Shown in pieces: positions 22,280 to 32,737 of a stretch of 64,000 nucleotides of DNA. The stretch lies in contig JAAROD010000033.1 in the NCBI GenBank assembly GCA_012274445.1, forward strand, positions 1,550,001 through 1,614,000, read 5' to 3'. A model generated the notes under the pieces. It worked only from the letters and a program-made list of their open reading frames with translations. It was not told the origin of the DNA and did not search any database. The translations under genes and the position numbers were made by a program. The stretch comes from Sclerotiophoma versabilis. Its lineage: Eukaryota; Ascomycota; Dothideomycetes; Pleosporales; Didymellaceae. Within the stretch, counting starts at the first letter, position 1, and the number at the start of each line of letters is the position of its first letter.

Positions 22280-22372
22280 CTCGGTATTATCTATCTCTAT
22301 GCTCGGTATTATTTATACTCGATACTATCTATGCTCGGTACTATCTATGCTCGGTATCCTCTATACTCGGTA
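22280..22372. repeat. 16-bp tandem repeat, about five to six copies
   Basis: Degenerate units of the form CTCGGTAYTATCTATG follow each other. The first is stretched to 22 bp and the last is cut at CTCGGTACC. The SDR promoter lies beyond it. Confidence 0.85.
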
Positions 22373-22449
22373 CCATACACTTCCGACTATGCATCTCACG
22401 CATCGTACGTATGCTAGTGAAGCAGATCGTTCACTGCGCTTTGTTCACG

Positions 22450-22515
22450 TCTAGAGTGAATGCCAATCAATGGATAGAGAGATGGACTTCTAGAGTAATG
22501 CCAATCAATGGATAG
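22450..22515. repeat. Local direct duplication of about 27 bp
   Basis: TCTAGAGT, a one-base indel, then ATGCCAATCAATGGATAG occurs at 22450-22477 and again at 22489-22515, separated by an 11-bp spacer. Confidence 0.9.
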
Positions 22516-22536
22516 CTCGAATATCAAGTCAATACT

Positions 22537-24210
22537 CTACACCCGTGCATTCCCTCTCCCCTTCCTCCCCTCGTAATCTAATACCTTCCTCCGCCGGTGG
22601 TTCTGCGCCATCTTCCACCTCACATACAGCATCACTGCGTCTTTGATGCCTACGAACAAACACCCGCCTACCAGGCTTCTGCCCCAGCGTGTCTGCAAGA
22701 ACCCCGTGGGCCTGTCCTTGCCGCCCTGCATCGCTCCTGCCCCTAACCACCCGCCGAGCCAGGATGTGGTTATCGCGCCCTTGGGTGGTGTGACCCACGA
22801 TGTCGGCAGCGATATGCGGAGCAGCTCGCCCACAGTGGCGGCGATGGAAGGGAAGATGAGCGCGCCGAGGATGGTGTCTACCAGCGACGTGGTGGAGAAT
22901 GCTATGTTGCGCTCGCGGCGGACGCGCTGGCGGCGTGGCTGTGCGGGGACATCGGGTGCTGGCGCTGCTTCTTGCTCGGCTACATGAGGCGCTTGCTCTT
23001 CATTGTCCACTGGCGGGGCATGCAGAGGATGTGCGGGTTCGGCTGCCTGTGCTGGCTCGATAACGTCGTCGTCGTGGGCCGCGCCGCCGTTGTTCCAGTC
23101 TCCGAAGATGTCAAAGTCTACCTCCACTTCGAGAACCTCGTCAACATCGTGATCGTGGTCGTGATCGTGGTCGTGGTCGTGGTCGTGATCATGGTCGTCG
23201 TCGTGTTCGTGCACTTCGCCGAGCTGAAACTGCAGGCCTCCTTCGTCCGCAGCATCGTCGGTGCCTGCGCGGGGCTGGATCTCCTTGAGCCATCGCTGCT
23301 CCCGTGGGGCCCAGACGCGGTCGTAGTATGCGTTGTAGAAGCCGCGCAGGTACGGCAGGGCGGCGAAGGAGAAGGCGGCGCTCGGTGGCCACTGCAATTG
23401 CAGCATCTCGTCGCCCGGCTGTCCAGAGCTGACGAAGAAGATGAGAGGCAGAAACGGGAGGAACGAGTCGGCGAGGGTAGTCCGGCTGGCAACGAGGATG
23501 GCAGGTATCAGCGGCAGGCCAATGTCCAGCCTCCAGTGGTGGCGCAGATGGTCGACCAGCCGTATGGCCAGCGACGACGGCATGCCTGGAGTGGGGGCCT
23601 CATAGAGCGGCCCCAGTATCTGGGCTGCGTCCGCGGTCCCGAAGATGGCGTAGATGGTACTCGTCCCCGCCAAGGTCAGGGTAGAGAAGAGCGCGGTGCC
23701 GGTGACAAAGGCAACGCCCGGCAGCAGCAGCGTGCCGGCCAGCTTCTCGGCCACGCGCACCGAGTCGACAATGACACTGCGCGGGCGCTCGACCCGGATC
23801 TCCGACTTGCACTGCGGACACAGGATCTTGCCCGTCTTGCGGCCTGCCCGCCGGCCTGCCGTGGGTGCCTCCATGTCCGCGATCCAGTCCAGCAGGCACT
23901 TCTCGTGCGCCACCAGCGAGCACGTGCACGGCGACCGCCACTCGGAGCTGGTCGCATCGTCTTCGGTCTCGTCGTTGAAGCAAATCCAGCACCTGCGCGG
24001 CTCGTCGTCGTCGTGCTGCTGTGGCGCCGTGCTCGGTTGCGGTGCGTCGCTCTGCTTGCCGTCGGCGGCGGGCGCTTGCGGCGAGTTCAGCAGGAGCGTC
24101 TGCGAGTCTACCGAGGCGGCCGAGAAGCTGCTGCTGCGCGTTGCTTCTCCCGCGTGCGAGGGCGATGCTCTGCGCTGCGACGCGGGGCGCTGCGGAGGGA
24201 GGGACGCCAT
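22537..24210 (-). CDS. RING-CH (MARCH-type) membrane ubiquitin ligase with His-Asp repeat
   Basis: A single exon of 557 residues. A RING-CH C4HC3 finger lies at about 76-145 (CWICFND, CTCSLVAHEKCLLDW, CPQCKSEI), with an expanded basic loop before the last cysteine pair. Several hydrophobic segments follow (about 165-200, 230-270 and in the C-terminal third around LVDTILGALIFPS). This is the layout of membrane-embedded MARCH-family E3 ligases that ubiquitinate membrane proteins or act in ER or mitochondrial quality control. Residues about 330-354 are a run of alternating His and Asp, encoded by a near-perfect hexanucleotide repeat. It is followed by an acidic DVDEVLEVEVDFD stretch. Metal binding by the run is an inference. 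The ATG and stop are clear and no intron is needed. Confidence 0.88.
   Translation of the reverse strand: MASLPPQRPASQRRASPSHAGEATRSSSFSAASVDSQTLLLNSPQAPAADGKQSDAPQPSTAPQQHDDDEPRRCWICFNDETEDDATSSEWRSPCTCSLVAHEKCLLDWIADMEAPTAGRRAGRKTGKILCPQCKSEIRVERPRSVIVDSVRVAEKLAGTLLLPGVAFVTGTALFSTLTLAGTSTIYAIFGTADAAQILGPLYEAPTPGMPSSLAIRLVDHLRHHWRLDIGLPLIPAILVASRTTLADSFLPFLPLIFFVSSGQPGDEMLQLQWPPSAAFSFAALPYLRGFYNAYYDRVWAPREQRWLKEIQPRAGTDDAADEGGLQFQLGEVHEHDDDHDHDHDHDHDHDHDHDVDEVLEVEVDFDIFGDWNNGGAAHDDDVIEPAQAAEPAHPLHAPPVDNEEQAPHVAEQEAAPAPDVPAQPRRQRVRRERNIAFSTTSLVDTILGALIFPSIAATVGELLRISLPTSWVTPPKGAITTSWLGGWLGAGAMQGGKDRPTGFLQTRWGRSLVGGCLFVGIKDAVMLYVRWKMAQNHRRRKVLDYEGRKGRGNARV
23149..23207. repeat. In-frame hexanucleotide-type repeat encoding (His-Asp)n
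   Basis: Tandem GTCGTG/ATCGTG units on the plus strand translate on the minus strand as alternating His-Asp pairs. Synonymous ATC/GTC variation (GAT/GAC) shows the array is not purely young. Confidence 0.9.
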
Positions 24211-24487
24211 CGTGCGTGGGCTGAGGCTTGTATACGAGGACGTCGGCTGGTGCGGGGGTACGGAGCACTATGCACGCATCGCAGGGAGATGTCGGGGTGG
24301 TGAATGCAGCTGGTCGACGCAGCCGCCGTTGAGCCGCGGCTTGCACGGGCGTTTGTTGATGCTGCCGACAAAGACGTCACCGTTTCCAGGCCCACAATAC
24401 CCAAGTGCGACCGGGCTGTCGCGTTGTGTCAACCTCACTCTACACGTGATACAGGCACATCGTACCAAAGATTGCACGCCTATTCGC

Positions 24488-25705
24488 CTACATCTGTGTC
24501 ACCAATCTGCAAGACGATCTACATGTTGCCTGTTCAATCTCCACCACCCCTACATGCTCCTCCGCTCCACACCCAGTGTCCGCATCCTCGCCCACAAAAT
24601 GTAGGCTCGACCATACATCAGCTCTCACGTCTTCCGGCACATCAACCTCCTTGTCATGCCCTCTGCGCTTTCTCCTGCTCACCACAAATTCCTTAAGCGC
24701 CATACTCCTGGCTGGCAACCCGTCTTGGAACAGGGGCTTGGCTCTTCGTGCACGCTCGCCCACGTCTCTCTGAGCTGCCTCCATCCTCCGATACGCGTCA
24801 CCAACGTCACCAGCCATGAATCGCGGCATCAGACGAGGCCGTAGTTCATCTGCTGGCAACCATGGTGGAGACGTAGCAGGACGCTGCGGTACTATTGCTG
24901 GCATGGTTGACTTGTCTGCATCCTGTTGCACAGGCGATGCCGTGACCTGCACGTATTGCTTGTCAGGACGCGCGGCTGTCACACCGTGCTGGATAGAAGT
25001 TAGAAAGGATGTGCCTCCGTGCCATTGCGGCATGGAGAGGACTGGCGCAGGTCCCAGATACGCCATTTGTGGCATCGGATACCGTAGGTAAGTCCCCATT
25101 GCGTATGCTGCTGCTGCGAGCTCAGGTACTGCAAATGGCAGCATCTGTTGTTGATACTGCGCCATGTAGTTGGGGAGTCCTTGAAGCTGGTCTTGGATGA
25201 AGTCACGGTGCATACGCGCCATGAGTTCGTCATGCAATGTCTCAGTGTCCGTAGCTTGGCCACGCTCCTCCGGCCTAGTCCACTCTTCATCGTCCGCGTC
25301 GCTCAGACTCTTGTAGTCGTAGTCGTAGTTGCAGTCGTCCTCGTTCTCCGAGTCTTCTGCTTCTACATAGTCTGCCCCGGCTTTGACGACGCTGACGGGT
25401 AGAGAGTAGCCCAGAGGCCTGACCTCCTTGACTTCGAAGTCGTTTGTGGGTGAGTAGTACTCCACAGGTATTTCATAAGAGTCGAGCTTCTCACCATCAT
25501 TGTTGGCGCACGTGTTGCACGCGAGCGCGCCTCGCTCCGTCTGGAGGTTGAGTTGCAAGCCTGGTGACCAAGGGATTGGGAAATTATCCTCGATGTGGTG
25601 GAAATGCTGTTCGTCGAGATCGCAGGGCGTCGTGGAGCAGTGATGGCTGCCTAGGTATTCGTGGTGATGGCACGTCGAATGTCTAACAAAATATTTGAGA
25701 CACAT
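24488..25705 (-). CDS. Unrecognised Cys/His-rich hypothetical protein
   Basis: An open frame of 405 residues from the ATG at 25705; the frame is open further upstream but has no earlier ATG. I do not recognise a family. The first 30 residues carry a dense Cys/His cluster (CLKYF..HSTCHHH..SHHC..TPC), with another CNTC pair near residue 60. An acidic Asp/Tyr/Glu block follows at about 120-150. A Met/Pro/Gln-rich middle (QYQQQMLPFAVPELAAAAYAMG) precedes a basic region around residue 350 (SRRKRRG) that could be a nuclear signal. The layout could suit a nuclear regulatory or zinc-binding protein, but that is speculation. Expression and exon structure are unverified, and a further 5' exon is possible. 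Confidence 0.55.
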   Translation of the reverse strand: MCLKYFVRHSTCHHHEYLGSHHCSTTPCDLDEQHFHHIEDNFPIPWSPGLQLNLQTERGALACNTCANNDGEKLDSYEIPVEYYSPTNDFEVKEVRPLGYSLPVSVVKAGADYVEAEDSENEDDCNYDYDYKSLSDADDEEWTRPEERGQATDTETLHDELMARMHRDFIQDQLQGLPNYMAQYQQQMLPFAVPELAAAAYAMGTYLRYPMPQMAYLGPAPVLSMPQWHGGTSFLTSIQHGVTAARPDKQYVQVTASPVQQDADKSTMPAIVPQRPATSPPWLPADELRPRLMPRFMAGDVGDAYRRMEAAQRDVGERARRAKPLFQDGLPARSMALKEFVVSRRKRRGHDKEVDVPEDVRADVWSSLHFVGEDADTGCGAEEHVGVVEIEQATCRSSCRLVTQM

Positions 25706-26769
25706 GACGAGAAGCGTGAGCGATGTTTGAGCAAGAGTGCATGGCGAAACTCGGGGTTTGTTGTTCGTTTTGTGCGTCCGTTTGACATTGCTGCAGCCTC
25801 CCGTCTGTATGCCGCCTCCCGCTCCAAGTGAAAGTGACAAGGATTTTCCTCTCTCAGTCTCTTGCTCCGATACGCGTTGTTGATCCAGGAATGAGACTCA
25901 AGATGAGACAACTAGCACGCTCCTATAGCATTGATATTGCTGTGGTTGCAGTCCAAAGAAGCTGCTTTTGCCGCCGATCCTAGGTGAAGGGGTCCTTCAT
26001 AGCCGTTTGCCCCTGCTTAATCTGTATGCTGCCACTTTCCACTTCCATCCTTCACATAAAATTAAGACCTGGAGATTCTGGATTTCTCAGTCCAAGGTAA
26101 TACTTTCATCATGACACAACACTATCTTGCGAGGCTACTTGCGCTGTCCAAATATGCATGCCGGAATCCGTGACCGGAGCTTTTCGAAGCCATCAGTGCG
26201 GACGCCGTGATCGACGGCATCAAAGTTTGTCTGGAAGGGGGCGTGTCTGAAAGGTCCTCCTACAAGTTATGTCGCTTGTACTCGATGCTCGATTTGCGGG
26301 ATTCTCAGAAACAAGGCTGACAGGGGATATTGATGAGAATGACTGTGACATTACATCCAAGCAACTCTAAGGGTTCATCAACTTGAGACTGGCGTTGTAT
26401 TTAACAGTACAGCTCTGAGGGGAAGAGGAAAGCTACTTCCGAAGACGGCAGCAGAACTAATATCTCTCTAAGAAAAGTGGAGCGAAGGAAGAACACAGTA
26501 GACGTTCCGAAAGACGTATGACTCCAGAACGCTATGGAAAAAACCATACTGGTCCAACTTCACAGCAAGTTTATAAACATATTCGGAAAGGCATCAGCGC
26601 AAAGACACACTCGATCTGCCTTCTAGGGAGAGTAAACAGCCTTCAAGATCGATTCGATAGCAAGAGTCACGCGATAAAAGTGTACTAACTGCATGTCGAT
26701 CGCTTGACCGAGCAAACAGCCCTGTCCTCGAGATAGGAAGGATGGTGTGTATTTCATCAGAGTCTAGTC
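25706..26769. other. Intergenic
   Basis: This 1.06-kb gap lies between two minus-strand genes. No repeat, RNA gene or coding frame was recognised. The right end is the 3' flank of the XPG-domain gene. Confidence 0.55.
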
Positions 26770-28664
26770 CTACTGGCCTTCGAGCATGGAGTAGACGTTC
26801 GAGACTTGGGGCTTGGCTTGTTGTCGCTGATCTTGTTTCTTCTTCTTCCTTTCTGCTTCTCTCGACTGTTTCTTTTTCTTCTTGCTAGAGACTTGCTCTG
26901 TGGGTATTTCAACCCCAGACGCTATGTAGATCTCTTCAACCATGTTCTTCAGTCGCTCGTGCTCAGCTAGTAGCTTTCTAGGCTGCCCGGGCACCGTAAA
27001 TGTATCGGCTATCGATGGCACACTCGCGAGATGCCTGGCCAGTTGCGATGTAACATCCCTAGAGCCGGCAGTGTTGGGTCCATGTATGGCTTGGTGAACA
27101 GTAACTACTTGCTGAAGCATACGAAGCGAGTAGAGGACCGCTTGCAACCGAGCTGTAAGGTGAATAAACTCCCAGGAGTTGTCAAAGTCACTGTTGAGCA
27201 CATGTAGAACGACAGGCACTGATGGCGTCATCTTTGAATCCAAGAGCACGATACTCAGCGCGAAGAGCGGCCACATCATCCCTGGCGCTAGGTTCCTGTC
27301 AGCTGCCCACTTCGAAACACCGGTGATATGCGCCATCATGTCTGCAGTTGAGAAGTCAAAGGTATGTAATACCAGCTCTTGTACTGAGATTCCTTGGGCT
27401 TTCCTTCGATATTCGTGAATACTTGCAGTCTTCAGTGCGAGAATCGAGTATGCTAGCTTGCGATAGTCCTGGCCTGAGCTCCATGCAGAGGATTGATTCG
27501 GGTCTTCAACTAGCAAGGGCAGATAGACCAGTGGTGCTGGCGAGTTGTTGAGGGCTTGATGGACGAACTCCGATATTCTGACATCTAGGTTCTGCAGCGG
27601 TAATGGTAAGCCGGTATCTTTGGTGAAGTGACTTGGGACAGTTGTTCGCCCAGCGTAGCGTCCGCTGAATTCAAGATATGTGTCAGACGATAGGTCAAGA
27701 CATCGGGCATCGCGAAGCAGGTCATCAGATGTGTGTGATGGTTCTCGTGTCATTGCATACGCAAACTGAGCCAGACTGCGTAATTGCAGTCGCTTGCGCA
27801 TCTGCTCCGGGCAGTAGGACTTAAATCCTGCTGTAACGTCGGCATCCTGGAAAAAGACGATAAGTGTTTCTGCAGGATAGCTGTAAAGAAGAAGATCTGT
27901 GTCGCTCGTGAAGATGATGGAGCGAGCATGGTCCTTGGCATGCAGGGCGCACCAGTCATCTGCCTCCCCGGGTTCGATGCGGGTTCGTGCTGCAAATGGA
28001 GTTTCGAGCAGAGCTTCCCTTAGTGATGGAGCCAAGAATGCATGTAATATCGATCCAAGATAAGTCGGCACTGGACAGGACGATGTGGGATACTGGACCC
28101 GATAATTCCGGACCCTGGAATTATTCTGCTCCAACCGATGTACTCGCTCTCTTTGTTTTGAAGATGGTAAGGCCCCATCAAATACAATCTTTGATCTGAT
28201 ATGTGATTGTTAGCAAATACTCATAAATGATAAATATCGGATGCGAAGCATGTGTTAGAGGGACGGTGTTCATGAGGTGAAGGTCGTACTCATCACTACA
28301 AAATGATCGCAGTTCTAGTAGGGCTGACGGTGGACAAGGCGTGACAGTGACATAACACGCACCTTACCAGCGGAGTACGTCCCATGCGCTTGGCGCCCAT
28401 TTGCACACCGAAACAGTATGCCTGGAAAACAGTCGTGGTCACTCACACCTTGATGTTGGCAGTCTCAAGTGAATTTAGCCAGCGAATGGCTTCAGTGCTG
28501 ATGTCTGCATATGATGGAACTCTCGGTGAGCCAGCGAGGGCTAGCTTGTGAGCATGATAGGCGAGCGAAGGACCATCGACAATTGCGTGGTATCCTTCCA
28601 GTTGCTGCGCAGAACGACATTCTGCATACGGCTCAGAGCGTCTGGCAAGTCCAGGAATGCCCAT
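26770..28664 (-). CDS. Asteroid-type XPG domain protein
   Basis: Two exons, 28664..28447 and 28195..26770, give 547 residues. The 251-bp intron has a GTGAGT donor and an ATCAG acceptor and joins NIKV to SKIVFDGALP in frame. The start is the ATG of MGIPGLARR; the open frame upstream lacks an ATG. The N-terminal XPG-like nuclease fold shows MGIPGL, IVDGPSLAYHAH, the acidic IVFDGALPSSK strand, and, at about 165-210, ADDWCALHAKDH..IIFTSDTDLLLY, typical of the Asteroid/XPG_I_2 family. The C-terminus is Lys-rich (KKKKKQSREAERKKKK), probably nuclear or RNA-linked. Asteroid proteins are FEN1-superfamily members of poorly known function; some are predicted inactive. It shares a promoter region with phosphoglucomutase. 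Confidence 0.88.
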
Positions 28665-29169
28665 GGCGGAGGAGGTAGTCACAGCAACAGTTGATGTCCT
28701 AGGAACAGCCTCAACGCATTGGCACTAATCTTGCACAGGGATGTGCGAGTGTTGAATGGGTCTTAAAATTTTGGCGAATTGATCTCCCATGTGTTGGGAT
28801 GGAAAAAGACGTCTGGGCTGTGCGGCAAATGGTGGGGGAGTCCGTGCACGTAGCCCAGGCCGAGCCGAATGCTGGAGAACGGCTAGCAGCCTCAAGCCTT
28901 GCCGTGAGATTGTCTTTGTTAACGAGCGTTGAGCAGACGAAGACGAAAACGTTGAGAAAAGTTGACAGCTGAAGGCACTGGAAGGCGCGGATCCTTTCCC
29001 GCGGAACTTCTAGTGGTTGTCAATCGACGCTTGGACGGCGTCATCCCGTAGTGGGGGTAGGCGCGAGCTGGTGCCCCTCTTGAGCTCAAAACACGCCTGC
29101 GGTCGCTCAACCAACGCTTCATTTCAACCAATTCACGTTGGGACAATACAGAAAACACACTCAGACATC
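28665..29169. promoter_or_regulatory. Divergent promoter region, XPG protein / phosphoglucomutase
   Basis: A 505-bp head-to-head interval. No specific factor-binding site was established by eye, so only the bidirectional arrangement is claimed. Confidence 0.6.
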
Positions 29170-31030
29170 ATGAGCGTCCGAACTGTCGAGCTTCAACCTT
29201 TCCAGGACCAGAAGCCTGGAACGTAAGTACTCAAGCTCGTTATCATTGTTGCCATGGCATGATCCAGCTGGCACCAGAGCTTTGCCATGACAGTTGGCAA
29301 GGCCTGCAATCAGCCTCAAATTTTCGTGCCTCCATCTCAGAGCAAAGCTAACAATTGTCAGCTCTGGTCTCCGCAAGAAGGTCAAGGTCTTCCAGAAGGA
29401 GCACTACTCCGAGTCGTTCATCACCAGCATTCTCAAGTCGATCCCTGAGGGTGCCGAGGGTGCTTTCCTCGTCATTGGTGGTGATGGTCGCTACTGGAAC
29501 CCCGAGGTCACACAGAAGATCGCCAAGATCAGCGCAGCATACGGCGTCAAGAAACTATTGATCGGTCAGAACGGCATCCTCAGTACTCCAGCTGCGAGCC
29601 ATGTCATCAGGATCAGGAAGGCTACTGGTGGTATCCTGCTCACCGCCAGTCACAACCCCGGAGGTAAGTACTCCCGAAAACAGTGAGAATCAAATGAAGA
29701 AAGTACTGATCACGTCTTAGGCCCTGATGAGGACTTCGGCATGAAGTACAACCTGGCCAACGGGGCCCCCGCCCCCGAAAGCGTTACCAACAAGATCTTC
29801 GAGACTTCCAAGACTCTTACCTCCTACAAGATCGCCGACATCCCCGACGTCGACCTCGCCAAGATCGGTACACAGAAGTACGGTGACCTTGAGGTTGAGA
29901 TCATCCACTCGACCAAGGATTACCTCGAGATGCTCAAGGACATCTTCGACTTCGATCTCATCAAGTCGTTCCTCAAGCAGCACTCAGACTTCAAGGTCCT
30001 CTTTGATGGGTTGAGCGGTGTCACCGGCTCGTACGGTGTCGACATCTTTGAGAAGGAGCTCGGAATCCCCAACAGCACACAGAACTGCATTCCCCTGCCA
30101 GACTTCGGTGGACACCACCCCGACCCCAACCTGGTCTACGCCAAATCGCTTGTCGATGCTGTCGACAAGAACGGTATCCATTTCGGTGCTGCCAGTGATG
30201 GTGATGGTGACCGTAACATGATCTACGGCGCGAACTCGTTCGTCTCGCCTGGTGACAGCTTGGCCATCATTGCCCACCACGCCGAGCTCATCCCATACTT
30301 TAAGAAGCAGGGCATCTACGGCCTGGCACGTAGCATGCCTACATCAGGCGCAATTGACCTGGTCGCAAAGAAGAAGGGTGTCGAGTGCTACGAGGTGCCT
30401 ACCGGATGGAAGTTCTTCTGTGGTCTTTTCGACTCTGACAAGATGAACATCTGCGGTGAGGAGAGTTTCGGAACTGGCTCCAACCACATCCGTGAGAAGG
30501 ATGGTTTGTGGGCTGTTGTTGCATGGCTCAACATTATCGCTGGTGTTGGACAGCAGACTGGCAGCACACCCAGCATCGCGTCGATTCAGAAGGACTTCTG
30601 GAAGACCTATGGACGAACTTTCTTCACACGTTACGACTATGAGGGTTGCGAGACCGAGAGTGCTAATAAGGTTACTGCTCACATGAAGGAGCTGATTACC
30701 ACCAAGAAGGACGAGTTTGTTGGCTCAACCATCGCCGGCCGCAAGGTCCTCGAGGCTGACGACTTCTCGTACACCGACCTTGATGGCAGTGTCAGCAAGA
30801 ACCAGGGTATCTTCGTCAAGTTTGACGACGGTAGCCGCATTGTCGTTCGTCTGTCTGGTACCGGCAGCAGCGGCGCCACGATCCGTCTCTACATTGAGAA
30901 GCACACCAGTGACGAGTCTACATACGACCAGGATGCTCAAGACTACCTCAAGGACAACGTCAAGCTGGCCACTGATCTTCTCAAGCTGCAGGAGTACATC
31001 AGCCGCACCGAGCCCGATGTCAAGACCTAA
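29170..31030 (+). CDS. PGM2: Phosphoglucomutase
   Basis: Three exons, 29170..29222, 29362..29663 and 29721..31030, total 1665 bp and 554 residues, the normal length. The enzyme interconverts glucose-1-phosphate and glucose-6-phosphate, feeding UDP-glucose, glycogen and trehalose synthesis in the cytosol. Catalytic blocks seen: the phosphoserine loop TASHNPGGP split by intron 2, the Mg-binding DGDGDR loop, the sugar-binding GEESFG loop and the phosphate-binding RLSGTGSSGATIR block near the C-terminus. Intron 1 (139 bp) lies in the first 20 codons, and both introns use GTAAGTAC-type donors. The third exon shows strong bias toward C-ending codons, as expected of a highly expressed gene. Confidence 0.98.
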
Positions 31031-31372
31031 GCAGAGCGCCCCTGATTGCAGTTGCCCATAATGCCTTATGCGTGTATGAGCCATGATACTTCTCAAAATT
31101 AGCATAGCGAAAGACAATACCATTCAGTTCCAGTAGTCCGCTTGTGACTGCTTGCTTAGCAACCCTTCTTGTGATGTGCGCATAAGTACTGATTACTGGT
31201 GTTCGTCATGGACCTGCGTTGTGGCTGAGGCGCGACGTCACCGAATGGGTTGAAGCCTTGACCCGCAATTTCTCCCCCGCCGGTCGTCACAACAACACGC
31301 TCAACACGCCCTTGTGCCCAGTCGACCGCACCTTCAATCCTTTGGCCTTCACTTTTATACATACTACTAAAC
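31031..31372. other. Intergenic
   Basis: This 342-bp spacer holds the 3' end of phosphoglucomutase and the promoter of the oxysterol-binding protein gene. Nothing else was seen. Confidence 0.6.
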
Positions 31373-32737
31373 ATGGCTGAGAAAGAGGGATCTGCTGTGC
31401 CTCCGCAGGCAAAGGGTTCCTGGGGTAGCTTCCTCAAGGTAAGGTGGAGATGCGCATTGTATTCTACTCGCCGAAAGGGCTCATGCTGACCCGGTGCAGT
31501 CGATCGCATCCTTCAATGGCGATCTCTCGTCAATGACTGCGCCCGCCTTCATCCTCTCCACCACATCTCTCACCGAGTTCTCTTCGTACTGGACTGAACA
31601 CCCCTCCATATTCGTTGCGCCCGCCGCCGAGAAGGACCCTGCCAGGCGCGCCGCGCTTGTACTCAAGTGGTTCCTGAGTACACTGAAACAGCAATATGCT
31701 AGTCGAAGCGAAAAACTAGGCAGCGAGAAGAAGCCGCTCAACCCCTTCTTGGGTGAGCTATTCTTGGGCAAGTGGGAAGACCAGGCAGGCACGACACAGC
31801 TCGTCAGCGAGCAAGTCAGGTACGCGCTCTATGATAAATTGCCTGGTCTCTGCTAACGCACATGACCTAGCCATCATCCTCCAGTTACAGCATACTCGAT
31901 CTGGAACAGCCAACATGGTGTTCGCTTGCAAGGATACAACGCGCAAAAGGCTTCTTTCTCGAGCACCATCAATGTCAAGGTCAGTGTTCACGTAGCTTTG
32001 GAAAATAGGAGTCAACGCTGACGCTTGAGTAGCAAATCGGTCATGCCACCCTCCACATCGACGCTTACGATGAGGACTACCTCATCACCCTCCCCTCCCT
32101 GCACATCGAAGGCCTCATCTCGGGTTCTCCCTATGTCGAATTGAACGGCTCTTCCTACATCACATCCTCGTCTGGATATACCGCCAAAATTGACTACAGT
32201 GGCAAGGGATGGGTTTCTGGAAAGAAGAACCGCTTTTCGGCTTCCCTCTACCCCACAGGAAAGGAGAAGGATGTCATTTACTCCGCCGAAGGCCAGTGGA
32301 TCGACAAATGGGCCATCAAGGATGCTAAGAACAAGTCCACTTTCGCGTCACACGATCCCAGTACCAACAAGACCACGCCTCTTACAGTGGCACCGGTAGC
32401 TGAGCAGGACGACTTCGAGTCCCGTCGCGCGTGGAAGAAGGTCGCAGACGCCATCAACAAGGGTGACATGGATACAACCAGCGCCGAGAAATCCATCATT
32501 GAGAACCGTCAGCGCGAGATGCGTAAGCAAGAACAAGCAGATGGGCGCGAGTGGGAGCGCAAGTTCTTTGTTCGCGCAGACAAGTCGCCAGTCTTCGAGC
32601 AACTTGCTGCTAAGGTTGGCGAGAAAACCAACGAGTCCTTGACAAACGGTATCTGGTTGTTCGATCAGGATAAGGCAAGCATTGCGAAATCGCCATACCA
32701 CCCTGACGTCGACCCGCCAATCTATGTGCAAAAATGA
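31373..32737 (+). CDS. KES1: Oxysterol-binding protein, Kes1/Osh4 type
   Basis: Four exons, 31373..31438, 31500..31819, 31871..31979 and 32033..32737, total 1200 bp and 399 residues. It is the short ORP form: a single lipid-binding barrel without PH or ankyrin parts. Such proteins exchange sterol for phosphatidylinositol-4-phosphate between membranes and oppose Golgi PI4P signalling. The signature EQVSHHPPVTAY, with the PI4P-binding His pair at 130-131, is created exactly across the second junction. The lid helix (SWGSFLKSIASFNGD) crosses the first junction, and WERKFF and the Lys/Glu-rich C-terminus (REMRKQEQADGREWE) are present. Introns are 61, 51 and 53 bp. Nothing looks defective. Confidence 0.96.

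Larger units (their letters stand above)
21994..22536. other. Intergenic with tandem and dispersed short repeats
   Basis: This 543-bp spacer between two minus-strand genes contains a GAGTAGTAAGT-type stretch near 22130-22160, a 16-bp array and a local duplication, listed separately. Confidence 0.75.

Noticed and set aside
22972..24303. 443-codon open frame on the plus strand
   Set aside because: Antisense to the RING-CH gene; its Val/Ile repeat is only the complement of the His-Asp codons.
28381..28440. Extra exon between 28441 and 28195 in the XPG gene (TTCCAG acceptor near 28420)
   Set aside because: Joining it in the phase left by exon 1 reaches a stop within 20 codons, whereas the direct 251-bp intron gives the conserved IVFDGALP strand.
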